From: Thiodiazotropha sp040507225
GTDB lineage: Bacteria; Pseudomonadota; Gammaproteobacteria; Chromatiales; Chromatiaceae
NCBI GenBank assembly: GCA_040507225.1
Contig: JBEVVG010000001.1
Coordinates: 1,426,001 to 1,490,000 of the forward strand
DNA: 64,000 bases
Direction of reading: 5' to 3'
The translations under genes were made by a program, and so were the position numbers. Positions within the stretch are counted from its first letter, which is position 1, and every line of letters starts with the position of its first letter. The notes under the pieces are model-generated. The model saw only the letters and a program-made list of their open reading frames with translations, ran no database searches and was not told where the DNA came from. Below, piece by piece: positions 1 to 8,024 of this stretch.

Positions 1-959
1 TTATCCAATCCGATCCCCGCGATCATGCGATTCTCACTGCGCAGATAACTGTTGCTGACATCCTTGATCAGCACATCCCCCAGAAACACATTGCCACTTT
101 CAGGGTCGTCACAAGCAAATTCGGACAGTGCCGACCAGGAACCGATATCGCTCCAGCCAACATCCATGGGTACAACCAGGGCCTTATCGGTTTTCTCCAT
201 CACCGCGTAGTCGATCGACTGGGAAGGACAACCGGTAAACGCCTGTTCTTCCAGGCGCAGAAAATCCAGATCCGCCGTTTTACCCGCATAGGCCTGCTGC
301 GCGGCTTTCAGAATGTCCGGATGAAAGGACTGCAACTCGTTCAGATAGGCATCGGCGCGAAACGCGAACATACCGCTGTTCCAGAGATACTCACCCGAAT
401 CCAGATAGGCTTGTGCTGTTTCCAGGTTCGGTTTTTCAACGAACTGATCCACCAGGAATGCGTCATTATCGGCTGACTCACCCCCCTTTCTGATGTAGCC
501 ATAACCGGTTTCCGGTTTTGTCGGTACGATGCCGAAGGTTACGAGGTTACCGGTCTCCGCCGCACGTGCGCCACTCAACATGATCTCTGTAAACAAGGCT
601 TCATTGGCGATCACGTGATCCGAGGGTGAAACCAGCAGGATCGCATCCGGATCGGCTTCGAGTGCATGCAAGGCGGCACAGGCAATGGCAGGTGCGGTGT
701 TACGCCCAACCGGCTCCAAAAGTATCCCGTTGGCAGACTGCCCCTTTGAGCGCATCTGTTCGGCCACCAGGAAGCGGTGCTCATCGTTGCATACGATCAG
801 GGCATCACTGACACCGGGTATCGCCATGAAACGCTTTACGGTTCTCTGGAACAGGGAGTCACCTTCAATCAGAGAGATGAACTGCTTTGGATAAGCGCTT
901 CGGGACAGAGGCCAGAGACGTGTGCCGGAGCCACCGGACAAAATGACAGGGATGATCAA
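1..959 (-). CDS. manC: Mannose-1-phosphate guanylyltransferase (partial, C-terminus outside window)
   Basis: This enzyme makes GDP-mannose from mannose-1-phosphate and GTP in the cytoplasm and so supplies sugar for the adjacent polysaccharide locus. About 319 codons are visible. The N-terminus has the nucleotidyltransferase signature GGSGTRLWPLSR followed by YPKQF, and FVEKP lies further in. The reading frame is open to the window edge, so I cannot tell whether a C-terminal cupin isomerase domain (as in ManC/AlgA) follows. I chose a TTG start at 957-959 because GGAG lies six bases upstream and the start overlaps the stop of the phosphomannomutase-family gene. A GTG at 969-971 in the same frame is the alternative. 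The overlap implies translational coupling with that mutase, which would supply its substrate. Confidence 0.9.
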   Translation of the reverse strand, partial: MIIPVILSGGSGTRLWPLSRSAYPKQFISLIEGDSLFQRTVKRFMAIPGVSDALIVCNDEHRFLVAEQMRSKGQSANGILLEPVGRNTAPAIACAALHALEADPDAILLVSPSDHVIANEALFTEIMLSGARAAETGNLVTFGIVPTKPETGYGYIRKGGESADNDAFLVDQFVEKPNLETAQAYLDSGEYLWNSGMFAFRADAYLNELQSFHPDILKAAQQAYAGKTADLDFLRLEEQAFTGCPSQSIDYAVMEKTDKALVVPMDVGWSDIGSWSALSEFACDDPESGNVFLGDVLIKDVSNSYLRSENRMIAGIGLD

Positions 960-2455
960 TTTACTCTCCACTCTTCCAGTATTTTGAGGCAATCGCGATT
1001 CATATCACGCACTTTCTGCTCGGAATCGGACTCAGTGTAGCAGCGCAGCTCGGGAGCATTTCCGGAGGGCCTGAGATGCACGATATCACCACCCGAAAAT
1101 GTTATCCTCACACCATCCGTGGTGTCGATCTTATCGACCGGACCAAAGCGATGCTTGAACGCTTCTTCGATGGCTTGACTGTCCCGCGTGAAATCACCGC
1201 TTTGAAATCTCCCCAGCATCTGCTGACTCAGTTCCGTAGGAAAGGCTTTCAGCCGATCACTGTGCGTGTAGCGCTCAGGCAATTCGAGCAACAGCCCGGA
1301 CACCGGCTTGTTACGTACTTTAGACAGATGAAGTATCGCCAATATGACAATCACGGCATCCCGGGTCGGTAGCGCGGCGAGCGTCCTGTCTTCACCCACC
1401 AGGTCATCGGCTATCAGGAAACCACCATTGGCTTCATAGCCAACCACCCGGCTTTTACCCTCCTGGATCAAGGCCTGCATATCCGCAATCACATAGGGTG
1501 AGCCGATGCGGGTACGCACCACGCCGCGAAATTTTCCCGAATGCTCCAGGGCGCTGTTGCTGCTGACCGGCGTCACCACCCATTCTGCATTCAGGTAATC
1601 GGCGCACAGCAATCCGGCGATGTCACCGCGTAACCAGCGCCCCTGCTCATCGCTGACCAGCGGCCGGTCTGCATCGCCATCCGTGGAAACGATAGCATCC
1701 AGATTGAATTCTGAAGCCCAGTCGTTGGCAAGCGCGACATCCTCAGGGCGGATCGCTTCCGTATCGACCGGCACGAACGCTTCGGAGTACCCCAGACACA
1801 AGACCTCGGCCCCCAGGGCCTGAAGTATTTCAATCAACAGTTCCCTCGCCACACCGGAATGCTGATAGAGACCGATTTTGAGTCCTGTCAGGGTATCCGA
1901 ATCAAAGAACTCCCGGTATCGCGTCAAATAGTCCTGCCCAGCCTGGTCATCGATTTCAGGCAGCCGGTAATCCAGGATCATTGCACCGGCCTCATCGAAC
2001 AACCCCTCAGGGAATTCAACCTGCTGTCCCCGTATACCCGCCTCATCCTGTTTGAGAATCTCACCATCCGGACGATTGAATTTGATGCCGTTTCTATCGT
2101 CGGGAATGTGGCTGCCCGTAACCATGATCGTCGGAATCTGTTGCACGATGCCGAACAGGGCGATCGCGGGGGACGGCAGACTGCCGCAATGGATCAACTG
2201 ACAGCCGAAGTCCTCGACCGCTTTGCCGACCGCTTTCATGATCAGGGGTGTGCTCGGCCGATAGTCGCCGGCGATCGCAACGCGGCGATCCCCGGAAAGC
2301 ATATTGATGGCATTCAGGTGCTGCAGGAAGGCAAGTGTGTATGCATAGCACACCCGGTCGGTCATGGCACTGACAAGGCCGCGGGCACCACTGGTTCCGA
2401 AGCCGACCCCCGACTCCTGCATCAATTCCGCAACTGGATGCGCATTGTTGTTCAT
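956..2455 (-). CDS. Phosphomannomutase/phosphoglucomutase family protein
   Basis: An alpha-D-phosphohexomutase, 499 residues, most likely interconverting mannose-6-phosphate and mannose-1-phosphate. The phosphoserine loop reads TGSHIP (Ser115), the metal loop is DGDADR (residues 259-264), the sugar-specificity loop is GYEANGG (about 339-345), and a phosphate-binding RPSGNAPE lies near the C-terminus. These are the four expected active-site loops in order. The family usually has TASHNP and EMSGH-type loops. TGSHIP and YEANGG mark a divergent subgroup, so glucose or another hexose phosphate cannot be excluded. Its stop overlaps the start of the GDP-mannose pyrophosphorylase, which supports a mannose pathway role. 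Confidence 0.88.
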   Translation of the reverse strand: MNNNAHPVAELMQESGVGFGTSGARGLVSAMTDRVCYAYTLAFLQHLNAINMLSGDRRVAIAGDYRPSTPLIMKAVGKAVEDFGCQLIHCGSLPSPAIALFGIVQQIPTIMVTGSHIPDDRNGIKFNRPDGEILKQDEAGIRGQQVEFPEGLFDEAGAMILDYRLPEIDDQAGQDYLTRYREFFDSDTLTGLKIGLYQHSGVARELLIEILQALGAEVLCLGYSEAFVPVDTEAIRPEDVALANDWASEFNLDAIVSTDGDADRPLVSDEQGRWLRGDIAGLLCADYLNAEWVVTPVSSNSALEHSGKFRGVVRTRIGSPYVIADMQALIQEGKSRVVGYEANGGFLIADDLVGEDRTLAALPTRDAVIVILAILHLSKVRNKPVSGLLLELPERYTHSDRLKAFPTELSQQMLGRFQSGDFTRDSQAIEEAFKHRFGPVDKIDTTDGVRITFSGGDIVHLRPSGNAPELRCYTESDSEQKVRDMNRDCLKILEEWRVN

Positions 2456-2782
2456 ATTTCGTACCTAGGATCTGTTCATTCTGCCGCCTCTGCCAGGCCA
2501 GCCCGCATGACAGAATATGAGGGATGTCGCCTCGCCGCATCAGCGAACGCCCGCCACTCTGGGCAAAGCAACCCCGACCTCCGGAGTTGCGTAACCAAAA
2601 TCACGATAGCGTAAATCTCGCCAACGACCCGGGAGTACCCTACCGGTCTCCACCGGTACCAGTGCCTCCCATTGAGTGAGCTAGTGACAGGGCTTTTACC
2701 CGCACGCCAGAACCCATCGAAGGAATTCCCGCTGGCCCCGCTATCAGGGCATCCAGGCCATCTTCCATCCGATGGATTGCTA
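2456..2782. other. Intergenic region, 327 bp
   Basis: No convincing gene. The only structure I see is a short perfect inverted repeat at 2641-2658 (TACCGGT, 4-base loop, ACCGGTA) without a T-run, so it is a poor terminator. It separates the ATPase gene from the sugar-nucleotide genes downstream on the minus strand and may contain a promoter for the mutase gene. Confidence 0.4.
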
Positions 2783-3775
2783 TCAGTCGTGATAATACTT
2801 TTTAAAGAGTAATTTTGCTGCGTCGCGATTGAATTCCGTCACTCGGCGAACCGAAGCATCACTCGTCTGTGATTGAGGTTCCGTCAATCGCTTGATGTCC
2901 GCCTGACCGCCATTCAGTACCACAGGAATGGTCTTATGAGTCGTGCCGGCTTCTGTTTCACCGGGGGTTCGTCGCGCTTCTGCCTTGTCTTCCAGGACAT
3001 TCACGATCAGTTTGCTGTCGAGAATGGTCTTCTGATCCGCGTAGCCATACACCAGCGCCGCATCGCAGATGGTATTGATCACCCTGGGCACCCCTTGACT
3101 GGCCCGGTGAACCAGAATACCCGCTCCTTTGGTGAACAGGGGCTTTTCCCGACCCGCCAGGCGGGTCCGGTGGTAGATGTAGGCGCGTGTCTCCTGCTCG
3201 GTCAGCGGGGAGAGGTGATAATCCACCGAAACCCTCTGCTGAAACTGCAGAAAATCCTCATGCCGGAGCATTTCGCGCAGTTGCGGTTGCCCGACCAGAA
3301 TGATCTGCAGCACCTGATGTTTGTCCGCGTTGATATTGGAGAGCAGTCTCAGTTCCTCGAGCACTTGAGCCTGAAGGTTCTGCGCCTCGTCGACAATCAG
3401 TACGGTACGCTTCTGTTGGGCATATTGGTCGATGAGAAACTGGGTGAAGGTGTCGTGCAGCGCAACCTTTTCGTTTTCCCGGTAATCCAGACCGAACGAC
3501 AGTAGGACCCATTTGAGCAGGTCACCCATGTCCTGGTGACTGGTGCTCACCAAGCCAACCGTGACATCGTCATCCAGTTGGTCCAGGAGGTGGCGAATCA
3601 GCGTGGTTTTACCACAACCGACTTCCCCGGTAATCACCGTGAAGCCCGCCTGGCTGACCAGCCCGTACTCAAGCATGGCATAGGCGGCGCTATGCCGCTT
3701 TCCCAGGAACAGGAAGGAAGGATCCGGCAGCAAAGTGAATGGCTTCTCAGTAAAACCGTAAAATTCTTCGTACAT
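2783..3775 (-). CDS. ExeA/GspA-type AAA ATPase of the exosortase/PEP-CTERM polysaccharide locus
   Basis: A 330-residue AAA ATPase of the ExeA family. The N-terminus begins with the family-typical FYGFTEKPF. Walker A is GEVGCGKTT (residues 50-58), Walker B is VLIVDEAQNL (from 125), and a sensor-type region follows. Members linked to exosortase polysaccharide loci are usually about 330-350 residues and are thought to be membrane-associated secretion ATPases. Unlike true ExeA it lacks a C-terminal peptidoglycan-binding domain: the tail from about residue 270 is low-complexity and polar. A second, larger ATPase of this family lies at the other end of the locus. Role in polysaccharide export is inferred from context. 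Confidence 0.85.
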   Translation of the reverse strand: MYEEFYGFTEKPFTLLPDPSFLFLGKRHSAAYAMLEYGLVSQAGFTVITGEVGCGKTTLIRHLLDQLDDDVTVGLVSTSHQDMGDLLKWVLLSFGLDYRENEKVALHDTFTQFLIDQYAQQKRTVLIVDEAQNLQAQVLEELRLLSNINADKHQVLQIILVGQPQLREMLRHEDFLQFQQRVSVDYHLSPLTEQETRAYIYHRTRLAGREKPLFTKGAGILVHRASQGVPRVINTICDAALVYGYADQKTILDSKLIVNVLEDKAEARRTPGETEAGTTHKTIPVVLNGGQADIKRLTEPQSQTSDASVRRVTEFNRDAAKLLFKKYYHD

Positions 3776-4374
3776 CCCTTGCTACGCCTGATATTTCATC
3801 CAAAAGTCCGAGTTTGACCCGGGCATTATCTCACGGGCCAGCAAACCCCAGCAACCGCGATCCGTGAGTTTTGCGAGGCATGGTCATCATTGAATAATAT
3901 CATCAGATTCAGTTGGTTAGGGGGCATCTAGCGATGCGGACACCTCAGAATACGGCACGCCCGGCATTTCACCAGCCAGCCTCATTGCCTTCTGGGCACC
4001 TTTTGTATATCCATGATGCCGGCACATCGCTCCAACCCTGCTTATGTTGCTGAAGCACACAATCTGTCACCCCCCTAGTTCCGACGCTCTGAGTGGGAAT
4101 GCAGACTCGGAGTTTGCAGAACCATCATGGGTAGGAAGGAATTCACCTGACCCCGGTATTCATTCCCACGTGGAGCGTGGGAATGAGAAATTCTGCCCGC
4201 TCGTGCAATCTTTCACTGATCAGGCAAACAGACTCTTGACACCAGACGACGCTGGAGAATGGGAAAAGAGGAAAATCCGTTGGAACATGCAAAACCGTGT
4301 CTTTCGATCCAAGCGGATATTCTCAGGCGCCTTTCAAGCGCGCGTCATACCAACTGAGCGGTGGCAGCAGTCCA
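3776..4374. other. Intergenic region, 599 bp
   Basis: A non-coding spacer between rmlD (ending at 4375) and the ATPase gene (starting at 3775), both on the minus strand. It contains the dispersed-type palindrome at 4161-4185. An open frame on the plus strand (4044-4532) crosses into rmlD and has no family resemblance. The promoter of the ATPase gene probably lies in 3776-3900, but I see no strong boxes. Confidence 0.4.
4161..4185. repeat. REP-like palindrome
   Basis: A perfect inverted repeat: CATTCCCACG, a 5-base loop TGGAG, then CGTGGGAATG. It has the same core as the short extragenic palindromes (TTCCCACG...CGTGGGAA) scattered through many proteobacterial genomes, which suggests it is one copy of a dispersed family. 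A partial echo (GTGGGAATG) lies near 4093. No T-run follows, so it is not a classic terminator. Confidence 0.65.
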
Positions 4375-5283
4375 CTACTTCTGACCACGAACGACATCGC
4401 GATCTTCCATGCACTGGATCAGTGATTGATACCAATCAGGCAGTTGAATACCAAACACCTGATTCAAGCGTCGGTTGTCCAATACCGAGTAGGCCGGCCG
4501 TCGCGCGGGAGTCGGGTATTGATCCGTGCTGATCGGGTTGATCCGACAGGTTTCACCCGATAACGCGAGTATCGCGCTCGCAAAACCATACCAGCTGGTC
4601 TCACCTCCGTTTGTCATATGATAGATTCCCTTCTGCTCAGCCGCGACGATGTTTCCCGCATGTAACTGGCCGAGAATCTGTCCAGTTGCCTCCGCAATCA
4701 TACGGCTCCAGGTCGGCGCGCCCACCTGATCATCCACCACGTTCAATTCGTCACGTTCGCGGAACAACCGCAGCATGGTCTGCATGAAATTGTGCCCCTG
4801 GCTGCCATACACCCAACTGGTTCGAAAAATCAGGGCATCGGCGTCCGTTGCCAGGATCCGATTCTCACCATCCAGCTTGGTCTGGCCATACACCCCAAGC
4901 GGCCCGCTAACATCGGTTTCCTGATAAGGCGTGCGACTCTCGCCGGAAAATACGAAATCGGTCGAATAGTGGATCAACACCGCCCCGACCTGTTTCGCCA
5001 GCTGTGCCAGAAGTTCCGGGGCATCCGCGTTCAGCTGTCGGGCCAGATCGACTTCAGACTCGGCCTTGTCCACCGCTGTGTGGGCGGCGGCGTTGACGAT
5101 ATAGTCAGGCTTGACCGCCTTCACGGCATCGGCGATCCCGGCAGTATTCAACAGGTCCAGGGCATACCCGTAACGGCCACACAATGAGGTCGCCGTCACC
5201 TCGGCAAATACTCCCAGTGTGCGCTGCAGTTCCCACCCCACCTGGCCGTCGCAGCCGATCAACAGAACCTTGGGTCGACTCAT
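4375..5283 (-). CDS. rfbD: dTDP-4-dehydrorhamnose reductase
   Basis: The last step of dTDP-L-rhamnose synthesis: NAD(P)H-dependent reduction of dTDP-4-dehydrorhamnose. It has 302 residues, normal for RmlD. The Rossmann motif GCDGQVG (10-16) is at the N-terminus, STDFVF lies at 107-112, and the catalytic Y-x3-K is YGQTK (Tyr132, Lys136). The start codon overlaps the rmlC stop by four bases (ATGA). It is the last gene of an rmlBACD operon, so it is co-transcribed with the three preceding steps and feeds rhamnose to the polysaccharide. Confidence 0.95.
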   Translation of the reverse strand: MSRPKVLLIGCDGQVGWELQRTLGVFAEVTATSLCGRYGYALDLLNTAGIADAVKAVKPDYIVNAAAHTAVDKAESEVDLARQLNADAPELLAQLAKQVGAVLIHYSTDFVFSGESRTPYQETDVSGPLGVYGQTKLDGENRILATDADALIFRTSWVYGSQGHNFMQTMLRLFRERDELNVVDDQVGAPTWSRMIAEATGQILGQLHAGNIVAAEQKGIYHMTNGGETSWYGFASAILALSGETCRINPISTDQYPTPARRPAYSVLDNRRLNQVFGIQLPDWYQSLIQCMEDRDVVRGQK

Positions 5284-5870
5284 GCTTCACCGTTCCCGTA
5301 CACGGGCAGTTGATCGACAGGGATCTCACTCAGGCGCGGAGCGAACTGATCCTTCTCCGCCAGGATGGGCGTCGCAGTTCCGGGCCAGTCTATGCCGATG
5401 TCCGGGTCGTCCCAACGCACCGAGAACTGAGTCTCCGGATGGTAAATATCACTGCATTTGTAGGCAAAGATGGCATTCTCACTCAGCACCAGATATCCAT
5501 GCGCAAAGCCGACCGGAACATAAAACTGGTGATGGTTCGTTTCCGTCAGTTCCACGCCGACCCACTGCCCAAACCAGGGCGATCCGCGGCGGACATCGAC
5601 AGCCACGTCAAAAACGGCCCCCTTGACGACCTGGACGAGTTTTCCCTGGCCGTAAGGATTCTGTATGTGCAGCCCCCTCAGTACACCCCGTTCCGAGTAG
5701 GCCTGGTTGTCCTGCACGAAGTGCCCTGGCAGGCCATGTTCAGCATAGCGATCGCTTTGCCAGGTCTCCATGAACCAGCCGCGCGAGTCTCCGAAAACCC
5801 TGGGTTTCAAAATCAGTACACCGGGGATCTGTGTTTCGACCACTTCCACGACTACATTCTCCGATTGCAA
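5280..5870 (-). CDS. rfbC: dTDP-4-dehydrorhamnose 3,5-epimerase
   Basis: A cupin-fold epimerase converting dTDP-4-keto-6-deoxyglucose to dTDP-4-keto-rhamnose. It has 196 residues, slightly longer than the usual 180-185. The core RGVLRGLH (Arg66, His69) is the family's active-site strand, with FVQDNQA just before it. The start overlaps the end of rmlA by 19 bases. A somewhat later start would also fit, since the family normally begins about 12-15 residues before the ETQIPGV segment. It is the third gene of the rmlBACD operon. Confidence 0.95.
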   Translation of the reverse strand: MQSENVVVEVVETQIPGVLILKPRVFGDSRGWFMETWQSDRYAEHGLPGHFVQDNQAYSERGVLRGLHIQNPYGQGKLVQVVKGAVFDVAVDVRRGSPWFGQWVGVELTETNHHQFYVPVGFAHGYLVLSENAIFAYKCSDIYHPETQFSVRWDDPDIGIDWPGTATPILAEKDQFAPRLSEIPVDQLPVYGNGEA

Positions 5871-6742
5871 AGACTGAGGAGGTATTGTCCGTAACCGTTC
5901 TTACTCAGTGCATCCGCCATAGCCTGCAACTCGTCGACCCCGATCCAGCCCTGGGTATAGGCAATCTCTTCGGGACAGGCGATTTTGAGTCCCTGGCGCA
6001 ATTCTATAGTTTCGATGAAATTACTCGCCTGAATCAGGCTTTCATGGGTACCCGTATCCAGCCAGGCAATGCCCCGCCCCATCTTCTCCAGACGCAACTG
6101 CCCCTGCTGCAGATAGCACTTATTCAGATCGGTGATCTCCAACTCCCCTCTCGGGGAAGGTTTGAGCGAAAGCGCGAGATCAGTCACCTGATCATCATAA
6201 AAATAGAGGCCGGTCACCGCATAGTTCGACTTGGGTTTGTCAGGCTTTTCCTCAATTCCGCTCACCTGACCCTGGTCATCAAAATCGACTACGCCGTAGC
6301 GCTCCGGGTCCTTCACCCAGTATCCGAAGACCGTCGCACCTTGGGTGGTCTCGGCCGCCCGTTTCAGCGACTCAACCAGGCCATGGCCGTAATAGATGTT
6401 ATCGCCGAGAATCAGGCAACAGGGTTCACCGCCGATGAACTCCTTGCCGATGATGAAAGCCTGCGCCAGGCCGCCGGGTTCGGGCTGTACCGCATAGGAT
6501 ATCTGCAGCCCCCATTGCCGGCCGTCACCGAGCAAACCCTCGAACAGGTGCGCATCCTGTGGCGTGGTGATGATGAGAATATCGCGAATCCCTGCCAGCA
6601 TGAGTGTGGACAGGGGGTAATAGATCATCGGCTTGTCATAAACCGGAAGCAGTTGCTTGGATATGGTCAGAGTGAGTGGATGCAGCCTCGTACCGGAGCC
6701 ACCCGCGAGAATAATGCCCTTGCGCACTTTCGACATGATCAA
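5852..6742 (-). CDS. rfbA: Glucose-1-phosphate thymidylyltransferase
   Basis: The first committed enzyme of dTDP-rhamnose synthesis: glucose-1-phosphate plus dTTP gives dTDP-glucose. It has 296 residues, as expected. The signature GGSGTRLHPLT (from residue 14) is followed by KQLLPVYDKPM, and the substrate-binding GDNIYYG and EEKP motifs are present. Start overlaps the rmlB stop by four bases (ATGA). An ATG two codons later (MSKVRKGI) is an equally plausible start. Family members are feedback-inhibited by dTDP-rhamnose. Confidence 0.96.
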   Translation of the reverse strand: MIMSKVRKGIILAGGSGTRLHPLTLTISKQLLPVYDKPMIYYPLSTLMLAGIRDILIITTPQDAHLFEGLLGDGRQWGLQISYAVQPEPGGLAQAFIIGKEFIGGEPCCLILGDNIYYGHGLVESLKRAAETTQGATVFGYWVKDPERYGVVDFDDQGQVSGIEEKPDKPKSNYAVTGLYFYDDQVTDLALSLKPSPRGELEITDLNKCYLQQGQLRLEKMGRGIAWLDTGTHESLIQASNFIETIELRQGLKIACPEEIAYTQGWIGVDELQAMADALSKNGYGQYLLSLCNRRM

Positions 6743-7800
6743 TCGTCCTGGCCCAGACGTTCACCAAGGTAGCTGCCGTTGAGCACCCGGTTGCTCCAGG
6801 TCTGATTATCCAGGTACCACTGTACAGTTTTGCGCATACCCGTCTCAAAGGTTTCCTGGGGCACCCAACCCAACTCCCGTTCCAGTTTACCGGCGTCGAT
6901 GGCATAGCGCTGATCATGACCCGGACGATCTTTTACGAAGGATTTGAGCTGTATATGCGGACGAAACTGCGACTCCGGAACCAGCTCGTCCAGCAGGTTG
7001 CAAAGTGTCTCGACCACCTCAAGATTGGACATTTCGTTATTACCGCCCACATTGTAGACCTCACCGGGTGTCCCCGCCTCGAGCACGCGCCAGATCGCCT
7101 TACAGTGATCCTCCACATAGAGCCAATCCCGGACATTACTGCCATCGCCATAGATCGGCAAAGCTTCACCGGCCAGGGCTTTGTGCAGGAAGAGAGGAAT
7201 CAGCTTTTCCGGGAATTGATAAGGCCCGTAGTTGTTCGAGCAGTTGGTGGTGAGCACAGGCAGTCCATAAGTGTGATGCCAGGCTCGTACCAGGTGGTCA
7301 GATGCCGCCTTGGACGCAGAATAAGGTGAGTTAGGCGCGTAGGCTGTGGTTTCCGTAAATTTACCTTCTTCACCCAGGGATCCGTATACCTCATCCGTGG
7401 AAACGTGCAGAAACCTGAAATCCTTCGCTTTGGTATGGTCCAGGTCTTTCCAGAAAGTACGTGCGCAGCTTAGCAGGTTGAAAGTTCCGCCAATATTGGT
7501 GTCGATAAACGCCGCAGGCCCGTCGATGGAACGATCTACATGACTTTCGGCGGCAAAATTGACCACCGCGTCGGGCTGAAAGCGTTGAAATATCTCGCTT
7601 ACGACCTTCTCATCCTGTATCAGGCCATGAATAAAGTGGTGATTCGGGTTGTTCCGCAGGGGTTGCAGAGTGTCCATGTTGCCTGCGTAGGTCAATGCAT
7701 CCAGATTGACCACTTGCAAATCGGGCTGCCCGGAGAGGAGAAAATGGACGAAATTTCCGCCGATGAACCCGGCGCCGCCGGTGACAAGTATTGTCGTCAT
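6739..7800 (-). CDS. rfbB: dTDP-glucose 4,6-dehydratase
   Basis: An NAD-dependent short-chain dehydrogenase-type enzyme converting dTDP-glucose to dTDP-4-keto-6-deoxyglucose. It has 353 residues, normal for RmlB. The Rossmann motif GGAGFIG is at 8-14, STDEVYG at 134-140 carries the acid/base residues, and the catalytic Y-x3-K is YSASK (Tyr160, Lys164). It is the first gene of rmlBACD. A candidate promoter lies about 60 bases upstream, so the operon can probably be expressed independently of prsT and the exosortase upstream. Confidence 0.96.
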   Translation of the reverse strand: MTTILVTGGAGFIGGNFVHFLLSGQPDLQVVNLDALTYAGNMDTLQPLRNNPNHHFIHGLIQDEKVVSEIFQRFQPDAVVNFAAESHVDRSIDGPAAFIDTNIGGTFNLLSCARTFWKDLDHTKAKDFRFLHVSTDEVYGSLGEEGKFTETTAYAPNSPYSASKAASDHLVRAWHHTYGLPVLTTNCSNNYGPYQFPEKLIPLFLHKALAGEALPIYGDGSNVRDWLYVEDHCKAIWRVLEAGTPGEVYNVGGNNEMSNLEVVETLCNLLDELVPESQFRPHIQLKSFVKDRPGHDQRYAIDAGKLERELGWVPQETFETGMRKTVQWYLDNQTWSNRVLNGSYLGERLGQDD

Positions 7801-7859
7801 GCCATAATGCCAGTAAATACAGTGAGTTATGCGTACTACAGGTACAAAGAAAGGATGGC

Positions 7860-7888
7860 ATTATACAGAGATCAGGGTCTGTAAACTA
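7860..7888 (-). promoter_or_regulatory. Candidate promoter of rmlBACD
   Basis: On the minus strand a perfect -10 hexamer TATAAT lies at 7865-7860, about 60 bases before the rmlB start. The -35 is weak: TAGTTT at 17 bases, or TTTACA at only 14. Spacing and the poor -35 make this tentative. Confidence 0.35.
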
Positions 7889-8024
7889 TGCCTGACATAA
7901 TTCTATTTATGGCTGTAAAGCAGTAAGAGCGTTTTCAGTCGCTTGCAGTCCCGATAAATTCGCACATACAACCGCTTATCTTTCAGTTTGAAAGTCAGGA
8001 ATTTTAATATTTTTATATTTTATT

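Noticed and set aside
4044..4532. 162-codon plus-strand frame across the 3.8-4.4 kb gap
   Set aside because: Runs into rmlD on the opposite strand, includes the REP-like palindrome and has no ribosome site or recognisable domain.
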